Source: Flavobacteriaceae bacterium (GTDB taxonomy: Bacteria; Bacteroidota; Bacteroidia; Flavobacteriales; Flavobacteriaceae). Taken from it: a DNA stretch of 64,000 nt. Location: assembly GCA_017857815.1 (NCBI GenBank), contig JAFMCL010000006.1:31736-95735 (forward strand). Direction: 5' to 3'. A model generated the notes under the pieces. The model saw nothing but the letters and a program-made list of their open reading frames with translations, did no database searches and was not told the origin of the DNA. Below, piece after piece: positions 45,984 through 55,291 of the stretch. Each line of letters starts with the position of its first letter. Within the stretch, counting starts at the first letter, position 1. The translations under genes and the position numbers were made by a program.

Positions 45984-47327
45984 ATGAAATCAAACGAAAA
46001 CCTGTCAAGAAGAAATTTTGTAAAACGAACAACGTTGGCGACCACGGGAATTCTTTCCGCTACTTTGCCCCTTGAAGCCATGGCAAATGTCCATGCAGAG
46101 AAGAAGTTAAAAATAGCTTTGGTCGGCTGTGGAGGTCGAGGAAGTGGCGCAATTGTTCAAGCTTTAAACGCTGATGAAAACACCGAGTTAGTTGCAATGG
46201 CCGACGCATTTCCAGATAGAATTGAAAAAAGTTTAGCTGGAATTCAAGAACACTTTGACGGTGTTAAAAAAATAAAAGTCAATCCAAAACACCGTTTTTC
46301 AGGATTTGATGCTTACAAAAAAGCCATTGATATGGCTGATGTTGTGATTTTAACAACCCCCCCTGGATTTAGACCCTATCATTTTGAATACGCAATTGCA
46401 AATGACAAGCACGTGTTTATGGAAAAACCTGTAGCAACTGACCCTGTTGGGATTAGGAAGGTTCTAGAGGTAGCTAAAATAGCCAAACAAAAGAAACTGA
46501 ACGTGGTCGTCGGACTTCAGCGCCACTATCAAAAGAAGTATACTGAGTTGTATGCAAGAATACAAGATGGGCAAGCTGGGAAGATAATGAGCGGTCAAGT
46601 CTACTGGAATAGCCGAGGAGTTTGGGTTCGTGAAAGACAAGCGGGTCAGACCGAGTTAGAGTACCAGATGAGAAATTGGTACTATTTTAATTGGTTGTGT
46701 GGGGATCATATTCTTGAACAACACATCCATAACATTGATGTTGCCAACTGGTTTGTAGGAGGCTATCCAACAGAGGCGCAAGGAATGGGAGGAAGAGAAG
46801 TTAGAAATGGAATAGATCACGGAGAAATTTATGATCATCATTTTGTAGAATTCAGCTATGCAAATGGAGCTGTGATTTCTAGTCAATGCCGTCATCAGCC
46901 CGGATGTATGAACAAGGTTGAGGAAAATTTCCAAGGAACTAAAGGGACCGTTTCAACTCGAAAAGGGATCATTAAAAACTTAGACGGTGATGTTAGTTAT
47001 AACTATAACGGAATAGAGAACCCCTCTGCTTCTATGAAAAATAAAGGTGACGGGAATCCCTACCAAGTAGAGCATGATAAATTATTTGCTTCAATTAGAA
47101 ATGGAGACGTAATTGCAGATGCAGAAAATGGAGCAAAAAGTACATTGACGGCTATCATGGGAAGAATGGCGACTTACTCGGGTAAAGTAATTACTTGGGA
47201 TCAGGCGCTAAATTCCGACTTACAGCTGATGCCTGAAATGATGACTTGGGGGAGCACGCCACCGACACTTCCAGATAGTGAAGGCAGATATAAAATACCT
47301 GTTCCTGGAAAAACAAAATTCTACTAA
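45984..47327 (+). CDS. Tat-exported Gfo/Idh/MocA-family oxidoreductase
   Basis: NAD(P)-dependent sugar dehydrogenase-like, 447 aa from the ATG at 45984 (the frame is open to a TTG at 45963). The twin-arginine signal LSRRNFVKR (residues 7-15) implies export in folded form with its cofactor. The Rossmann motif is VGCGGRGSG, then MEKPVATDP (catalytic Lys-Pro region) and HIHNIDVANWF. Tat-exported family members often oxidise or epimerise sugars in the periplasm, and some are glycosidases with NAD (GH109-like). Substrate unknown. It follows the SUMF1 gene by a few bases; the TIM-barrel gene follows it. Confidence 0.86.
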   Translation: MKSNENLSRRNFVKRTTLATTGILSATLPLEAMANVHAEKKLKIALVGCGGRGSGAIVQALNADENTELVAMADAFPDRIEKSLAGIQEHFDGVKKIKVNPKHRFSGFDAYKKAIDMADVVILTTPPGFRPYHFEYAIANDKHVFMEKPVATDPVGIRKVLEVAKIAKQKKLNVVVGLQRHYQKKYTELYARIQDGQAGKIMSGQVYWNSRGVWVRERQAGQTELEYQMRNWYYFNWLCGDHILEQHIHNIDVANWFVGGYPTEAQGMGGREVRNGIDHGEIYDHHFVEFSYANGAVISSQCRHQPGCMNKVEENFQGTKGTVSTRKGIIKNLDGDVSYNYNGIENPSASMKNKGDGNPYQVEHDKLFASIRNGDVIADAENGAKSTLTAIMGRMATYSGKVITWDQALNSDLQLMPEMMTWGSTPPTLPDSEGRYKIPVPGKTKFY

Positions 47328-47349
47328 TATCACTTTTAAATACAACTAA

Positions 47350-48276
47350 ATGGAAAGAAGATCATTTTTAAAAAAAAGCGCGGCAGCAGCCTCTATTTTG
47401 GGTGTTGGCATACAAGGAGTAAACGCTTTTAACTCTCCAGAATCAAATGGATTAGTGGGTGGACACAATTTTAACTTAAAATATGCTCCTCATCTTGGTA
47501 TGTTTAAAAATCATGCAGGAAATGACCCTATTGATCAGTTAAACTTTATGGCGGATCAAGGTTTTACCGCTTTTGAAGATAACCGTATGATGAAAAGGGA
47601 TATTGCAACTCAAACCAAAATGGGAGAAACACTTGCCAAACATAATATGAGCATGGGTGTATTCGTGGTTGACAAAGGTGGTAATATGAATAACACTCTT
47701 GCGGCAGGAAAAAAAGAGCATGTTGATATATTCTTAGATGGCTGTAAAAAAGCGGTCGAAGTAGCTAAACGTGTGAATGCAAAATGGATGACTGTTGTAC
47801 CTGGAGGTTATCAAAGAAGATTACCTATTGGAGTTCAAGATGGACATGTGATTGAAGCATTACGCAGGGGAGCAGAAATTTTTGAACCACATGGATTAAC
47901 GATGGTTTTAGAACCACTATCAGATTCCCCAGACTTGTATTTACAGCGCTCTGATCAAACTTATATGATTTGTAAGGCAGTTAATAGTCCTGCATGTAAA
48001 ATTTTATTTGACATCTATCACCTTCAAAAAACAGAAGGGCATATCATTCGAAACATAGACCTTACATGGGATGAAATTGCTTATTTCCAAATTGGTGACA
48101 ATCCAGGGAGAAAAGAACCTACAACGGGTGAAATCAATTACACAAATATTTTTAAACACATTCATTCAAAAGGTTTTAAAGGAGTTTTAGGCATGGAACA
48201 CGGAAATTCATTGAAAGGCAAAGAAGGAGAGCAAGCGGTCATAACTGCTTATAAAAAAGTAGATTCTTTTTTATAA
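47350..48276 (+). CDS. Tat-exported TIM-barrel sugar isomerase/epimerase
   Basis: 308 aa of the hydroxypyruvate-isomerase/xylose-isomerase-like family. Tat signal MERRSFLKKS at the start. Metal-site candidates are E in MVLEPLSD, D in LFDIYHLQ and E in GMEHGNSLKGKEG. It probably acts on the same sugar as the oxidoreductase upstream (23-bp gap). These two families are often adjacent in periplasmic 3-keto-sugar or cyclitol pathways, but the substrate is not visible. Confidence 0.83.
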   Translation: MERRSFLKKSAAAASILGVGIQGVNAFNSPESNGLVGGHNFNLKYAPHLGMFKNHAGNDPIDQLNFMADQGFTAFEDNRMMKRDIATQTKMGETLAKHNMSMGVFVVDKGGNMNNTLAAGKKEHVDIFLDGCKKAVEVAKRVNAKWMTVVPGGYQRRLPIGVQDGHVIEALRRGAEIFEPHGLTMVLEPLSDSPDLYLQRSDQTYMICKAVNSPACKILFDIYHLQKTEGHIIRNIDLTWDEIAYFQIGDNPGRKEPTTGEINYTNIFKHIHSKGFKGVLGMEHGNSLKGKEGEQAVITAYKKVDSFL

Positions 48277-48418
48277 ACCCTAGTGGATGGCAGATCTAAA
48301 TATTTGTATCGATTAATATTTTTTAATAATAAAACTTAAACTTTTTAAAAAAAACACAATCAAAAAATAAGACCTAACATAGACAACATATTTATTTATC
48401 GTTAAAAGTTACAATAAA

Positions 48419-49840
48419 TTGAAAGAATTCCTCCCTTCAAACTCAAATCCTTGGAATAAAGAAAAGGCACAGCTTTTATTGAGGCGGATGGGATTCTGTG
48501 TTGATCTCAACTCGATCAATCGCTATCTTCTTATGACTCCAAGCGATGTCGTTGATGAATTAATCCAAGAAGCTAAGGATTTGCCCCCAACAGAAGCTCC
48601 AGAATGGGGTTTTTGGGACAATAAAGAATTTAATGATTCTGGAAAAAATAAGGGCTATTATCATACGATTTTGCAAAAACAAGCCTTTACTGATTTTCAA
48701 AACAATGCTTTTAGAGAACGCTTGGTTCTATTTTGGAGCAATCATTTTGTGGTCGAGTATTTAGACGTTAATCAACCGGCATATCTTTATCAATATTATG
48801 CTTTGTTACAAACTCAAGCACTGGGTAATTTCAAAACTTTCGTTCATCAGGTTGGTTTAACCCCTGCAATGTTGCGTTACCTCAACGGCTATGACAATAA
48901 AAACTCAAGTCCGAATGAGAATTACGGCAGAGAATTATATGAACTTTTCACTTTAGGGCAAGGAAATGGTTATGTTCAAGAAGATATTACCGAAACCTCT
49001 AGAGCCTTGACAGGGTATAACAAAACGGTGAGATTTGGACCTATTACTTTTAATGAAAACACTTTTGATAAAGGCAGCAAAAATATTTTTGGTAGAACAG
49101 GCAATTGGGGGTATGATGATGTAATTGATATCTTATTTGAGGAGAAGAAAGATCTTATCGCAAACTTTATTTGCGAAAAATTATATAAATATTTTGTGAG
49201 TCCTACCCACGATGATGCTATCGTTTCATCACTTGCCACAACTTTGATTTCAAACAATTTCGAGTTGACTCCTGTTTACAGTCAACTGTTTAAAAGCGAG
49301 CATTTTTTCGACGTAAAAAACAGAAATGTTTTAATAAAAAGCCCGGTTGACTTGATGGTAGGATTGCATAAAACTCTTGGATTCACTTTTAATGATACGA
49401 TTGATTTAGAGGTGCAATTTAAAAACAAATGCAGAGACATGGGGCAGATTGTTTTCTCTCCTGTTGACGTTGCTGGATGGCAAGGGAATCACGATTGGAT
49501 CAATTCTGAAACCTTACCCAAGCGTTGGGAATTTACCGATTATTTGTTAATAATATATTGGAAAAATAATAATAATCAATTTAAGAAATTAATTATATCA
49601 TTAGTTGGTGAAAAGGAAACCAACCCTAAAGTTATTGTAAATGCATTAAAAGATTTTATGTTTTGTCCTTATGAAATGAAGGAGGAGGAGCGCTTGGAAG
49701 CCATAGCCGTTTTTAGGGGTGAAGTTCCAGAAAATTATTTTGAAGATGGAACATGGAATATCAATGATGACTCAGTTCCAAGACAAGTTTATGACCTGAT
49801 GCGTTTTTTTATAACACTTCCCGAATTTCAATTAAAATGA
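48419..49840 (+). CDS. DUF1800 protein
   Basis: 473 aa of the DUF1800 family, whose function is unknown. Typical marks: LLRRMGFCV near the start, WSNHFVVEY, then ENYGRELYELFTLGQGNGY and FDVKNRNVLIKSPVDLMVG. Start codon TTG at 48419; no signal peptide is seen, though its usual DUF1501 partner is exported. It overlaps the DUF1501 gene by 4 bp (ATGA), the standard pairing of these two families. Confidence 0.85.
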   Translation: MKEFLPSNSNPWNKEKAQLLLRRMGFCVDLNSINRYLLMTPSDVVDELIQEAKDLPPTEAPEWGFWDNKEFNDSGKNKGYYHTILQKQAFTDFQNNAFRERLVLFWSNHFVVEYLDVNQPAYLYQYYALLQTQALGNFKTFVHQVGLTPAMLRYLNGYDNKNSSPNENYGRELYELFTLGQGNGYVQEDITETSRALTGYNKTVRFGPITFNENTFDKGSKNIFGRTGNWGYDDVIDILFEEKKDLIANFICEKLYKYFVSPTHDDAIVSSLATTLISNNFELTPVYSQLFKSEHFFDVKNRNVLIKSPVDLMVGLHKTLGFTFNDTIDLEVQFKNKCRDMGQIVFSPVDVAGWQGNHDWINSETLPKRWEFTDYLLIIYWKNNNNQFKKLIISLVGEKETNPKVIVNALKDFMFCPYEMKEEERLEAIAVFRGEVPENYFEDGTWNINDDSVPRQVYDLMRFFITLPEFQLK

Positions 49841-51444
49841 AAAAGAACAGCGCTAACAAAGACAAAGGTAAAGCCCATGACGAAGAGCATGCGCAATGGG
49901 ACAGGCGTGGTTTTTTAAAGACACTAGGAGTAGCAGGAGCTGGTGCAATTTCTTTTGGAAGCAACACACTTTCCGTAGTAGACTCTCAAATGTTAACCAC
50001 TGCTTTGGCTGAGGTTGATAATGATCGAGTGTTGGTTTTGATTCGTTTAAAGGGAGGTAATGATGGTTTAAACACGATCGTCCCCATCTATGACTTCGAT
50101 ACCTATGCAAACAAACGTCCTAAAATTCATATTCCTCAAAACAGTCTGGTCAAACTCAACGATGATTTCGGAATCCCAGATTACATGAAAAAGATTGAGG
50201 GACTATGGAAAAATGGAGCGATGAAAGTGGTCCATGGGGTGGGTTATGAAAATCAAAATTTATCACACTTTAAGTCTTCTGAAATCTGGGCTTCTACCTC
50301 AGAAGACAGCTCAGTCACTTCAGGTTGGATGGGTAGGTATTTTGAGGAAAAATATATGGACTATTTGATCAACCCTCCTAAAAACCCATTGGCCATTCAG
50401 GTTGGCAATGGAGGAAACTTAGTTTTTAACGGTGATTTAACTACTTACGCTTTTTCAGTATCCAGTCCAGAACGGTTGAAAAAAGTTGCTGAAAGTGGAA
50501 CTATTTTTGATACCAGCAATCCACCAGATTCATTGCACGGAAATCAGGTTAGTTTCCTCCGAGAAGCTGTAAACTCGACCTATAGATACGCTTCGGTGAT
50601 TCATGAGGCATACGATAATTCAAAAGAATACAGTGGTTATGGGGACAGCTCGATCGACCTTCAGCTGCGTTTGGTCTCTCGATTTATTAAGGGAGGTTTG
50701 GGTTCAAAAGTTTATATGGTAACCTTGAACGGTTTTGACACTCATGCCAACCAGCCAACGCGACACGAAACTTTGATGATCCAACTTTCGAATTCTATTA
50801 ATACTTTTTATGCAGATTTAAAAAATCATGGTGTTGACGACAAGGTTTTATCCATGACTTTTTCAGAATTTGGAAGGCGTGTTGCTGAAAACGGTTCTAG
50901 CGGGACGGATCATGGTTCTGCAGCACCAATTATGCTTTTTGGTCCCTGTTTGAATGGAAATTCTTTTGTCGGTGAACACCCCAGTTTAAGCACTTTGGAT
51001 AAAAAAGGTAACATGGCCACCAGCACTAATTTTAGATCTGTTTATGCTACGCTACTAACCGATTGGTTGTGTGCAGATCCTGACTTAATAAGCAAGGCAA
51101 TGATTGGATCGGAGTATAATCTTTTGGGCTTGGGCTTGGGTTGTAATGGAGAGCAGTTTTTAAAACTGACGAACGATCCTATTTTACCAATACATGCCGT
51201 AGTTTATTCAAAAAATGACATTGATTTATATCTTAATATTAATAAAAGCAGTCAAGTCGAAATTGTTATTTATGACCTATTGGGAAGAAAAATAGGGACT
51301 GTATTTAAAAATATTTTGACCTCTGGAAAACACAACCTACCCCTTCGGGTTGATCCATATAATAAATTACCTTCAGGTCAATATATCTATAAAATTGAAG
51401 TCGATGGGAGCAGTACCTATAGCAAGGCGTTTTTAGTTAAGTAA
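49837..51444 (+). CDS. DUF1501 protein with Tat signal and T9SS sorting domain
   Basis: 535 aa. A Tat-type signal WDRRGFLKTLG (21-31) starts it. The DUF1501 body has GGNDGLNTIVP, FSEFGRRVAENGSSGTDHG and SYNLLG-like end; DUF1501 belongs to the alkaline-phosphatase fold family as I recall. The C-terminus (about 455-535: VIYDLLGRKIG, LPSGQYIYKI) is a type A T9SS sorting domain, though the usual YPNP opening is not seen. So it seems destined for the cell surface. It follows DUF1800 with 4-bp overlap. Confidence 0.85.
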   Translation: MKKNSANKDKGKAHDEEHAQWDRRGFLKTLGVAGAGAISFGSNTLSVVDSQMLTTALAEVDNDRVLVLIRLKGGNDGLNTIVPIYDFDTYANKRPKIHIPQNSLVKLNDDFGIPDYMKKIEGLWKNGAMKVVHGVGYENQNLSHFKSSEIWASTSEDSSVTSGWMGRYFEEKYMDYLINPPKNPLAIQVGNGGNLVFNGDLTTYAFSVSSPERLKKVAESGTIFDTSNPPDSLHGNQVSFLREAVNSTYRYASVIHEAYDNSKEYSGYGDSSIDLQLRLVSRFIKGGLGSKVYMVTLNGFDTHANQPTRHETLMIQLSNSINTFYADLKNHGVDDKVLSMTFSEFGRRVAENGSSGTDHGSAAPIMLFGPCLNGNSFVGEHPSLSTLDKKGNMATSTNFRSVYATLLTDWLCADPDLISKAMIGSEYNLLGLGLGCNGEQFLKLTNDPILPIHAVVYSKNDIDLYLNINKSSQVEIVIYDLLGRKIGTVFKNILTSGKHNLPLRVDPYNKLPSGQYIYKIEVDGSSTYSKAFLVK

Positions 51445-51451
51445 GATTTAT

Positions 51452-52423
51452 TCAGTTCTTAATTCCACTAATTTCTTGGACTTTCTCAACCAATAAAGCC
51501 AGTTCTAGAGCGTTTTGGTTACTCCAAAGTGAACTTTCTATTTTACCCTGGGCAATGCATTGATTCACCTCATTTATTTCATTCGTATAGCCAATTCCTA
51601 AAGTGGGTAACTCGGTAGTTGTTGCCTCACCATTTCTGATTAAAGTGATGGCTTCCGTATCGTGCCATCTTCCGGGCAAAACAATTTCAGCTTCTGTTCC
51701 GCAAATTTTAGCTTCGTTGTCGCTGTTGTTCGTAATCCCACAATATAAAATGGCTTGAGCATTTTCATATTGAAAAATCATTGAGGTTTGAACATCCACA
51801 CCTGTAGGGCCAAACTGCGATTGCGCACTTATTTTTTCAGGTATACCTAGAATTAAATAGGTCAAAAAAATTGGATAAATACCGATGTCATACAAAGCAC
51901 CTCCTCCTTTGTTTAAATCCATAAGTCGATGAGAAGGATCCGCATCCATTTTATAAAAAGAAAATTCAGAATATATAAATCGAACCGCTCCTAACCTTCC
52001 CTCATCTGACCATTTTTTCGCTTTTTGAATTGCAGGATTAAACCGAGACCACAATGCTTCCATAAGAAAGCACTGATTATTATTTGCCGCAGCAATCATT
52101 TGCTTAATTTCTCCAGAATTTAAGCCCAAAGGCTTTTCGCACAAGACCGCTTTGCCTTTTGCAATGGCAGCAAGCACAACCGTTTTGTGATGGTTGTTAA
52201 GCCCTGCCACATAAACAACCATAACTTCGGGATCATCAAATAAATCCTTATAACTACCATAACACCGATCGGCATTGAAGTCTTTTTTAAAACTTTCAGC
52301 CCGATGAATGTCACTAGAAGCGACAGCTACCAACTGGGCTTCGGCAACTAAATTCAGATCAGAAGCGAATTTCTTTGCAATATTTCCAAGCCCAGCGATG
52401 CCCCATTTGATTTTTTTATTCAT
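51452..52423 (-). CDS. cytosolic Gfo/Idh/MocA-family oxidoreductase
   Basis: 323 aa, no signal peptide. Rossmann motif WGIAGLGNIAKKF at residues 6-18, CEKPLG (catalytic Lys-Pro) and DIGIYPI with GGALYD before it. It differs from the Tat-exported homologue at 45984 and probably works in the cytoplasm, perhaps on the imported product. Substrate unknown. It converges with the DUF1501 gene and diverges from the third sulfatase. Confidence 0.85.
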   Translation of the reverse strand: MNKKIKWGIAGLGNIAKKFASDLNLVAEAQLVAVASSDIHRAESFKKDFNADRCYGSYKDLFDDPEVMVVYVAGLNNHHKTVVLAAIAKGKAVLCEKPLGLNSGEIKQMIAAANNNQCFLMEALWSRFNPAIQKAKKWSDEGRLGAVRFIYSEFSFYKMDADPSHRLMDLNKGGGALYDIGIYPIFLTYLILGIPEKISAQSQFGPTGVDVQTSMIFQYENAQAILYCGITNNSDNEAKICGTEAEIVLPGRWHDTEAITLIRNGEATTTELPTLGIGYTNEINEVNQCIAQGKIESSLWSNQNALELALLVEKVQEISGIKN

Positions 52424-52576
52424 GTTAGATATTTCAATCCAATTTAGTGAAATTCATGATTGTTTTTTTTTAAGCCTAACAAAAGTTTGCATTTTTAAAA
52501 TTTAAAGTGATCTAAAATTTAAATACTCTTGTGATATTTTATAAATTGTTGGCAATAACGAAAATCAACTAAACCA

Positions 52577-54166
52577 ATGAAAAAGTATATTATATTAATG
52601 TTTCTAACCTCTGTTCTTATTTCATGTGAAGAAACGCAACCGCCAAACATCGTCTTTATAATGTCTGATGATCATGCTTATCAAGCTATTAGTGCTTATG
52701 GTCATGATTTAAATAACACCCCAAATATTGATCGAATTGCAAATGAAGGAGCCTTATTCGAAAAAGGTTTTGTTACCAATTCAATATGCGCGCCCAGCCG
52801 TGCAGTAATGTTGACGGGAAAACATAGTTTTGTGAATGGAAAAGTTGACAATGTTCAAAAATTTGATTGGGACCAGCCAAATTTTGCAAAAGTTTTAAAA
52901 GCCAATGGCTATCAAACTGCAATGATTGGTAAAATCCACCTCAACGGACTTCCTCAGGGGTTTGATTATTCTGCCGTTTTGCCTGGTCAGGGTCATTATT
53001 ACAATCCAGATTTCATTGTTAATGGAATTAAGCAGCGTATTCAGGGCTATGTTACCAAAATTACAACTGAGTTAAGCCTTGATTGGTTGAAAAACAAAAG
53101 AGAAAAAGACAAGCCGTTTTTACTATTATACCATCAAAAAGCACCCCACAGAAACTGGCAGTCTGAAGAGAAATATTTAACGCTGTTTGATGACAAAACT
53201 TTTGATTTTCCCTCTAATTTTTTTGATGAATATGAAGGAAGAAATGCGGCTGCAGCTCAAGAAATGTTAATTGCCGCTACCGAAGAACAGATTGAGGCTG
53301 CCCACGGAAATGGCGGCCATGGACGTTGGGGTCATGATTTTAAATTTTTAGTAGACCCTTATGGAAATGAAACCAGCTTTAAGCGAGAGTTAGATCGATT
53401 TACTCCTGAACAAAAGGAAGCCTGGCTAAACGTTTACACCCCTAAAAATGACGCCATGAAAGCTGCCAATCTTGAAGGAAAAGAATTGGCTTTGTGGAAA
53501 TTCAATCGTTATTTAAAAGATTATCTAAGAACCATTCAATCCGTTGATGACGGTGTTGGGGAAGTATTAGATTACTTGGATGAAAATGGTTTAGCAGAAA
53601 ACACTATCGTGGTTTATACTTCGGACCAAGGATTTTACTTAGGAGAACACGGTTGGTTCGATAAAAGATTCATGTATGAAGAGTCCTTAAGAACTCCAAT
53701 CCTGATGCGATATCCGAAAGAAATTAAGGCAGGAACTAAGATCAATCAAATGATTCAAAACTTAGATTTTGCACCAACATTTTTAGATTATGCAAACGTT
53801 TCGATTCCTGAGGACTTACAAGGAGAATCTTTTAGGAAAATAGTCAGCAAGGAACAAAGTGAATGGAGAGATGCAATTTATTACACTTATTACGAATACC
53901 CCTCTGTTCATATGGTGAAAAGACACAATGGCGTAAGAACAGACCGATATAAATTAATTCATTTTTATTATGATATTGACGAATGGGAGTTGTTTGATCT
54001 ATACACTGACCCTCAGGAAATGAAAAACCTATACGGTGATCCTGAATATGCAGAAGTTAAACAAATGATGCATAATAGATTTACAGAAATGCGAGATAAA
54101 TATGGAGATTCAGATAAGTTGGATCAAATGCATATTGAAAGTTATTTAAGTCAAATGAAAAAATAA
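52577..54166 (+). CDS. sulfatase lipoprotein
   Basis: Family S1 sulfatase, 529 aa, lipobox LISC (Cys17). D31-D32 (MSDDHAYQ), the maturation motif C71-A-P-S-R75 and YTSDQGFYLGEHGWFDKR are intact. It has about 50-70 residues more than the two upstream sulfatases. Stands alone between divergent genes, with a 177-bp gap before tesB. Confidence 0.92.
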   Translation: MKKYIILMFLTSVLISCEETQPPNIVFIMSDDHAYQAISAYGHDLNNTPNIDRIANEGALFEKGFVTNSICAPSRAVMLTGKHSFVNGKVDNVQKFDWDQPNFAKVLKANGYQTAMIGKIHLNGLPQGFDYSAVLPGQGHYYNPDFIVNGIKQRIQGYVTKITTELSLDWLKNKREKDKPFLLLYHQKAPHRNWQSEEKYLTLFDDKTFDFPSNFFDEYEGRNAAAAQEMLIAATEEQIEAAHGNGGHGRWGHDFKFLVDPYGNETSFKRELDRFTPEQKEAWLNVYTPKNDAMKAANLEGKELALWKFNRYLKDYLRTIQSVDDGVGEVLDYLDENGLAENTIVVYTSDQGFYLGEHGWFDKRFMYEESLRTPILMRYPKEIKAGTKINQMIQNLDFAPTFLDYANVSIPEDLQGESFRKIVSKEQSEWRDAIYYTYYEYPSVHMVKRHNGVRTDRYKLIHFYYDIDEWELFDLYTDPQEMKNLYGDPEYAEVKQMMHNRFTEMRDKYGDSDKLDQMHIESYLSQMKK

Positions 54167-54343
54167 TATTTTTTGGAGGGCATTACATAAACTCTAGGGG
54201 AAACCTAAGCATTATTTCATTTGATTTGTACGATTTAATTGTTCGATCTGAGCTTAAGAAAAAACTTATCTGTATCCGATTTTAAATAATTGTTGTCAAA
54301 GTTTGTCAGAACTAAATAAGTAAAGGAACTTTGATAAAAAAAG

Positions 54344-55201
54344 ATGAAGACCCTAAAAGAACTTGTCGACCTGATTTCACTTAAAAAAATTGATGAAAAT
54401 CGATTTGAAGGAGAAAACTTTCAAACCCCTTGGGGAAGAGTTTTTGGTGGACAGGTATTGGCGCAATCCCTTCATGCGGCATATCAAACAGTCCCTAATG
54501 ATCGATTTGCACATTCCATGCACGGATATTTTATTTTGGGGGGGAACCTAGATTTACCCATAACTTATGAAGTTGATATCATCAGGGATGGAAAGAACTT
54601 TACGACCCGACGAGTGGTTGCCTTTCAAGAGGGGCGGGCCATATTTAATATGTCAGCTTCGTTTCAATTAATACAGCCTGGGGTGGACCATCAAAACGGA
54701 ATGCCAAATTATATTCCACCGGAGAAACTATTGAGTGATTTAGAGCAATTAGAGGCACAAAATATTTCTCCCAAAGTCTATGAAATGTTTAAAAAAATAA
54801 AACCAGAAGCTATTGAATTCCGACCTGTTGAGCAGTTTGACCTTTTGAGTGAAGTTAATGCTCCAGCAGAAAGTAATTTTTGGTTAAAATCAAATGAAGT
54901 TACTCCCTTCAAAATGCCCATGCAGCACCAACTATTAGCCTACATATCTGATTATGGGTTACTGCGAACCGCAACCTTACCCCACCGGAAAGAATTGAGT
55001 AAAGGGACGACTTTCTTTGCTAGTTTGGATCACGCTTTGTGGTTTCATCGTGATTTTAGTTTTGATCAGTGGTTGCTTTATTCCGCGGATAGCCCTAGTG
55101 CCTCTAATTCAAGAGGGTTTTCTAGGGGTTCTATTTTTGACAGAAATGGACTTTTGATTGCCTCTGTTGCACAAGAAGGGTTAATCAAACATAAACTTTA
55201 A
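54344..55201 (+). CDS. tesB: acyl-CoA thioesterase II
   Basis: Hydrolyses acyl-CoA, cytosolic, 285 aa, double hot-dog fold. The start motif RVFGGQVLAQSLHAAYQT and the catalytic residues are visible by comparison with E. coli TesB: Asp in YISDYG, Ser in place of the usual Thr in ASLDHALWFH, and Gln in AQEGLI. Family length is normal. No link to the neighbours. Confidence 0.94.
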   Translation: MKTLKELVDLISLKKIDENRFEGENFQTPWGRVFGGQVLAQSLHAAYQTVPNDRFAHSMHGYFILGGNLDLPITYEVDIIRDGKNFTTRRVVAFQEGRAIFNMSASFQLIQPGVDHQNGMPNYIPPEKLLSDLEQLEAQNISPKVYEMFKKIKPEAIEFRPVEQFDLLSEVNAPAESNFWLKSNEVTPFKMPMQHQLLAYISDYGLLRTATLPHRKELSKGTTFFASLDHALWFHRDFSFDQWLLYSADSPSASNSRGFSRGSIFDRNGLLIASVAQEGLIKHKL

Positions 55202-55291
55202 AATGCTACTTTAGGAATGTTTATTAATTTTAGTAGACTTCTGTTAGCCTTGGCTGATTTATTTTTAATTTGCATCTAATTATTTTATAAA

